Shown: positions 61,154-64,000 of the stretch, piece by piece | Position numbering within the stretch: the first letter of the stretch is position 1 | Layout: each line of letters starts with the position of its first letter | Assembly: GCA_902812455.1 (NCBI GenBank) | Contig: CADDZH010000001.1 | Location: 66,032-130,031 of the forward strand | Direction: 5' to 3' | DNA length: 64,000 nt | From: Chloroflexota bacterium | GTDB lineage: Bacteria; Chloroflexota; Ktedonobacteria; Ktedonobacterales; Ktedonobacteraceae | The notes under the pieces: generated by a model | The model's input: only the letters and a program-made list of their open reading frames with translations | Told to the model about the DNA's origin: nothing | Databases searched by the model: none | Position numbers and translations under genes: made by a program

Positions 61154-61194
61154 GGCCGATCAATCGGCGGTGGGCACGATAAATCGGCCCCTAC
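61154..61194. repeat. R3 repeat
   Basis: GGCCGATCAATCGGCGGTGG and CACGATAAATCGGCCCCTAC, as at 22783-22822. Confidence 0.85.
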
Positions 61195-61255
61195 AGAGGA
61201 TTCGTGAAGTATTTAGTTATGCGCAATAATTGCGCCTTTACAGAAGGAGAATGCT

Positions 61256-61534
61256 ATGATCACAGCCCTGGTTTTGATCAATGTGCAGCGCGGGCAAATC
61301 AATGAGACGGCCGAGAGCCTCCTGGAAATCGAGGGAGTGGCCGAGGTCTACTCCGTCACAGGCGAATACGATCTCGTGGCCCTCCTGCGGCTGCCTGAGT
61401 ACGAAGAACTGGCCGATGTTGTGACAAGGCGCATGGTGCAGATCCCGGCCATTACGAAAACGCATACGCTGATGGCCTTCCAGTGCTACTCGCGGGAAGA
61501 TTTGCAGCAGGCCTGGGACCTTGGCGTAGAGTGA
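61256..61534 (+). CDS. Stand-alone Lrp/AsnC ligand-binding (RAM) domain protein
   Basis: 92 residues: only the C-terminal effector domain of Lrp/AsnC regulators (ITALVLINVQRGQINETAES, VEGVAEVYSVTGEYDLVALL-like core, ITKTHTLMAFQCYSRE), without a helix-turn-helix. Such proteins assemble as oligomers and may sense amino acids or modulate full-length regulators or enzymes. RBS AGAAGGAG lies five bases before the ATG. It is transcribed alone, ahead of a MITE-like element. Confidence 0.9.
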   Translation: MITALVLINVQRGQINETAESLLEIEGVAEVYSVTGEYDLVALLRLPEYEELADVVTRRMVQIPAITKTHTLMAFQCYSREDLQQAWDLGVE

Positions 61535-61611
61535 TGCGAGCGCCTTCGTGGGCGCAATGATGATTTTTAACAACCGAGGTCGGTAATAATATTGAGGGGT
61601 GGTGCGGGGGG

Positions 61612-61838
61612 AAACGGACGGGCGACCACAAGGGCCCACTCCACCACCCCGCATCCCCGCTCGCCCCTACGATATACGCCATGCGGTTGCATGTGTACAT
61701 TGTTTTGGACATGATCACGATGAAACAAAGATTTGCCAGCATATGCCACTTGTTTCCAGGAACACCCCATGCTATCGTGTATCGTAGGGGCGAGGGCGGC
61801 TGTGGAGCGGGATGGTGGGCCTTTATGGTCGCCCGCCT
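61612..61838. mobile_element. MITE-like R1 element (copy 2)
   Basis: Left arm CGGACGGGCGACCACAAGGG, right arm CCTTTATGGTCGCCCGCC in inverse orientation; the interior segment TACGATATACGCCATGCGG matches the inverse of the interior of the copy at 22371-22607. No open frame. Confidence 0.7.
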
Positions 61839-61893
61839 GGCTTACGTGTATTCCCGATCCTGGTTGGCAACGTTTACCATTGTGTTCCACTAC

Positions 61894-62019
61894 TCAATCG
61901 TAATAGCGATCATAGTAGCGATAGTACCTGTGGCGGCGCCTGCCGTATCTGCCCCACCTGCGGCGCCTCATAGCGCGGAAGAAGAAGAAGGGTGCCAGGA
62001 GCACAAGAAGTCGTCTCAT
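61894..62019 (-). CDS. 41-residue Arg/Tyr-rich small protein, unknown
   Basis: Minus-strand ATG at 62019 with GAAAGG eight bases upstream; stop TGA at 61896-61894. The peptide opens with a hydrophobic stretch (MRRLLVLLAPFFFFRAM) and continues with basic and aromatic residues (RRRRWGRYGRRRHRYYRYYD). The spacing and biased composition look like a real small protein rather than chance, possibly membrane- or nucleic-acid-associated. No homologue was checked and no neighbour points to its role. Confidence 0.5.
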   Translation of the reverse strand: MRRLLVLLAPFFFFRAMRRRRWGRYGRRRHRYYRYYDRYYD

Positions 62020-62088
62020 ATGTTTTGCCTTTCTGTCTCAAGAATGCCGATCGTAGGCCTCATTCCTTTAGGGTGATTGCCGAAAGCA

Positions 62089-62128
62089 GCCGATAAATCG
62101 GCGCTGGCCACGATAAATCGGGCCCTAC
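62089..62128. repeat. R3 repeat, diverged copy
   Basis: GCCGATAAATCGGCGCTGGC followed by CACGATAAATCGGGCCCTAC. The rest of 62129-62258 shows nothing I can support except the RBS GAAGGGA before the next gene. Confidence 0.75.
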
Positions 62129-62258
62129 GCTTCACCCGGAAGGATGGCGTGCCGGATCGTGCATGGTTCCAGACTCTGTTTCATTTCTAATCAATATACG
62201 TTTTTGCCAATTATTTTGTTAGAAAGTCGGCCTCAATGGTTATGAAGGGAGCGCTACA

Positions 62259-63905
62259 GTGGGTATGATTCATGGCGGCTGGCTGGTCGCAAAGATACTG
62301 AAAAGAGAAGGGGTTGAAGTTGTTTTTACGCTCAGCGGCGGGCATGTTGCGGCTATTTATGATGGTTGCCTGCGCGAGGGAATCAGGGTTGTGGATACAC
62401 GGCATGAGCAGGCAGCAGTACACGCGGCTGAGGGATGGGCAAAATGCACGCGCATTCCGGGTGTAGCGTTGCTGACGGCAGGCCCCGGTGTTACCGATGG
62501 CGTCACGGGAGTGGCCAATGCCTATCTTGCAAACAGCCCCACCCTGGTCATTGGTGGCGCGGCGCCCCTTAGCCTGTGGGATCGGGGCGCATTGCAAGAG
62601 ATGAACCAGATCGACTTGATGCGGCCGATTACCAGGTGGGCACGCACAGTGCATGAAACGGGTCGGATTGCCGAGTATGTTTCTATAGCGTTTCGCCAGA
62701 TGCTGAGCGGCAAGCCGGGGCCGGCATTCTTAGAGATACCGATGGATGTGCTCAACAACTTTGTGGATACCGAGGAGTACGTTGATCCAGGCGAGCCAGA
62801 GAACTACCGCCCAGGCGGTCGTACTGCTCCCGACCCGAGCCATGTGTTGAGGGCGGCGGCTTTGCTGGAGAAAGCGCAGCGCCCGGTAATCATGGCGGGA
62901 AGCGCGGTCTGGTGGTGCGATGCAGCAGACGCCTTACGGGAGCTGGCGGAGCGTATCCAGGCTCCCGTCTTTCTCAACGGCGCGGGGCGTGGCTGCCTTC
63001 CTCCGACTCATCCCCTATTTTTCTCGGCTGCGAGACGCAAGGCGCTAGAGGAAGCCGATACCATTCTGCTCATCGGAACGCGCATGGATTTTCGCCTCAA
63101 TCATGGCCAGCCGCCGCTCATCCCGAAGGAAGCCAATATTATCTGGTTTGACATAGCAGGAGAAGATGTGGGCGTCAATCGCGGAGCAGCAGCCGGGCTG
63201 GTGGGAGATGTGGGTATGAGCATGGAGCAGCTTGCTGAAGCATCCAAGCAGCTCAACGGAAGGGAATGGCTGGACTACGTTCAAGCCGAGGAACGACGCG
63301 CGGTAGAACGGGATGCGGCGGCCATGAATTCCGATGCTGTGCCTATTCACCCCATGCGCCTCTGCCGCGAGATACGGGATTTTATGGATGCGGATACGAC
63401 GGTGGTGGGGGATGGTGGCGATATCGTGAGCTACGGAGGGCGCATCATTAACGTCTATAAACCCGGCTACTGGCTGGATGCCGGGCCGATGGGTACATTG
63501 GGAGCGGGCACGGGATATGCCATGGCGGCGCAACTGGCTCGCCCAGGCAAGAGGGTCTTGATCCTGCACGGTGATGGCGCCTTTGGTCTCAACGGCATGG
63601 AATTTGAGAGCATGGCCCGCCAGAACCTGCCCGTTGTCTCGGTAATCGGAAATGATGGCGCCTGGGGACAGATCAAGCACCCGCAAAAGATGCTCTTAGG
63701 GCACGCGACGGCTGCGGAGCTGAAGCCGGGCATCCGCTATGATAAGATGGTCGAGGCGCTGGGCGGCTATGGTGAGCTGGTGGAGCGACCAGAAGATATT
63801 CGCCCGGCGCTCGAGCGGGCTTTTGCTTCGGACCTGCCCGCTTGCGTGAACGTGTTGATCGATCCTGAGAAGCCGTATAGCCGCTCGACGAACGTGGCGG
63901 TGTGA
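62259..63905 (+). CDS. Thiamine-diphosphate enzyme, acetolactate-synthase-like
   Basis: 548 residues. N-terminal ThDP domain with catalytic E50 in DTRHEQAAVHAAEGWAK, central domain (PVIMAGSAVWWCDAADALRE) and C-terminal ThDP-binding motif HGDGAFGLNGMEFESMARQN with VIGNDGAWGQ. Acetolactate synthase, oxalyl-CoA decarboxylase and 2-hydroxyacyl-CoA lyase share this layout. With no acetolactate synthase small subunit or ilvC nearby, a decarboxylase or lyase is as likely as acetolactate synthesis. GTG start with GAAGGGA eight bases upstream; an in-frame ATG two codons later is possible. Confidence 0.86.
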   Translation: MGMIHGGWLVAKILKREGVEVVFTLSGGHVAAIYDGCLREGIRVVDTRHEQAAVHAAEGWAKCTRIPGVALLTAGPGVTDGVTGVANAYLANSPTLVIGGAAPLSLWDRGALQEMNQIDLMRPITRWARTVHETGRIAEYVSIAFRQMLSGKPGPAFLEIPMDVLNNFVDTEEYVDPGEPENYRPGGRTAPDPSHVLRAAALLEKAQRPVIMAGSAVWWCDAADALRELAERIQAPVFLNGAGRGCLPPTHPLFFSAARRKALEEADTILLIGTRMDFRLNHGQPPLIPKEANIIWFDIAGEDVGVNRGAAAGLVGDVGMSMEQLAEASKQLNGREWLDYVQAEERRAVERDAAAMNSDAVPIHPMRLCREIRDFMDADTTVVGDGGDIVSYGGRIINVYKPGYWLDAGPMGTLGAGTGYAMAAQLARPGKRVLILHGDGAFGLNGMEFESMARQNLPVVSVIGNDGAWGQIKHPQKMLLGHATAAELKPGIRYDKMVEALGGYGELVERPEDIRPALERAFASDLPACVNVLIDPEKPYSRSTNVAV

Positions 63906-63944
63906 TTGGCGTCAAGTGAACGAAATGGGATCGGATGAGCTGTA

Positions 63945-64000
63945 GGGGCGAGAGTGGATGCAGGGTGGAAGGGAGGGCCTTGATGGTCGCCCGCTTCAGG
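63945..64000. repeat. R1 half element cut by the window edge
   Basis: GTAGGGGCGAGAGTGGATG ... GGGCCTTGATGGTCGCCCGC, matching the right arms at 22541-22607 and 61787-61838. The element may continue beyond the window. Confidence 0.7.

Noticed and set aside
61681..62076. A plus-strand open frame of 131 codons.
   Set aside because: It starts inside the R1 element, runs through repeat text, and opposes the better-supported small gene at 61894-62019.
1..64000. CRISPR arrays, tRNA or rRNA genes.
   Set aside because: No regular short repeat-spacer series, no cloverleaf with a GGTTCGAATCC-type arm and no rRNA core sequence were seen; the recurring repeats are dispersed hairpins, not arrays.

Overview
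The window reads as chromosomal DNA of a Chloroflexota bacterium, most likely class Ktedonobacteria. This is an inference from three things: dense GC-rich hairpin repeats built around a GTAGGGGC core, MurT/GatD (amidated peptidoglycan, as in monoderms) beside an XPB-Bax1 pair, and a BglII-type restriction system amid multi-domain signalling proteins. No rRNA, tRNA, CRISPR array or transposase gene was recognised.

Layout. 0-3.9 kb: RNase III, an orphan adenine methylase, then a B12-binding mutase subunit with its MeaB GTPase. 3.9-5.6 kb: an AT-rich BglII-like restriction-modification pair. 5.7-14.5 kb: a tight five-gene run behind a near-consensus promoter: RecQ helicase fused to a phosphoribosyltransferase, a DprA-like protein, XPB helicase, Bax1 nuclease and a membrane Ser/Thr kinase. 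14.5-22.3 kb: MazG, a histidine kinase that carries its own LuxR DNA-binding domain, a NarL-type regulator, an HD hydrolase and purH. 22.6-29 kb: an operon ending in a giant CtpI-like P-type ATPase. 29-31 kb: an MFS exporter with an ArsR-like repressor and a perfect 38-bp palindromic operator. 31-36 kb: MoxR/DUF58 and membrane proteins. 35.8-39.8 kb: accC-fabF-accB plus a glycosyltransferase (fatty acid initiation). 40.7-44.7 kb: murT-gatD and a trehalose-synthase-like glycosyltransferase. 44.9-48 kb: an RRM protein, a beta-propeller lipoprotein and a GT4 glycosyltransferase. 48-53.7 kb: a second defence-like region with a one-polypeptide restriction-methylation enzyme and an AAA ATPase that share the same promoter sequence. 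53.7-64 kb: membrane proteins, a DUF2877 protein, a lipid-like cluster (MaoC hydratase, acyl-CoA ligase, R2lox oxidase), a stand-alone Lrp/AsnC ligand domain and a ThDP enzyme.

Most notable: (1) the RecQ-PRTase/DprA/XPB/Bax1/kinase operon, a candidate DNA-processing or defence system; (2) at least four genes that have absorbed intergenic hairpin repeats in frame as coding sequence; (3) an approximately 50-nt promoter segment duplicated in front of two separate defence-type genes; (4) several MITE-like inverted-repeat elements with no transposase; (5) two unlisted 41-codon genes with good ribosome-binding sites, and a remnant of a lost partner gene behind the AAA ATPase. GC and composition statements are by eye; family assignments are from motifs, not searches.
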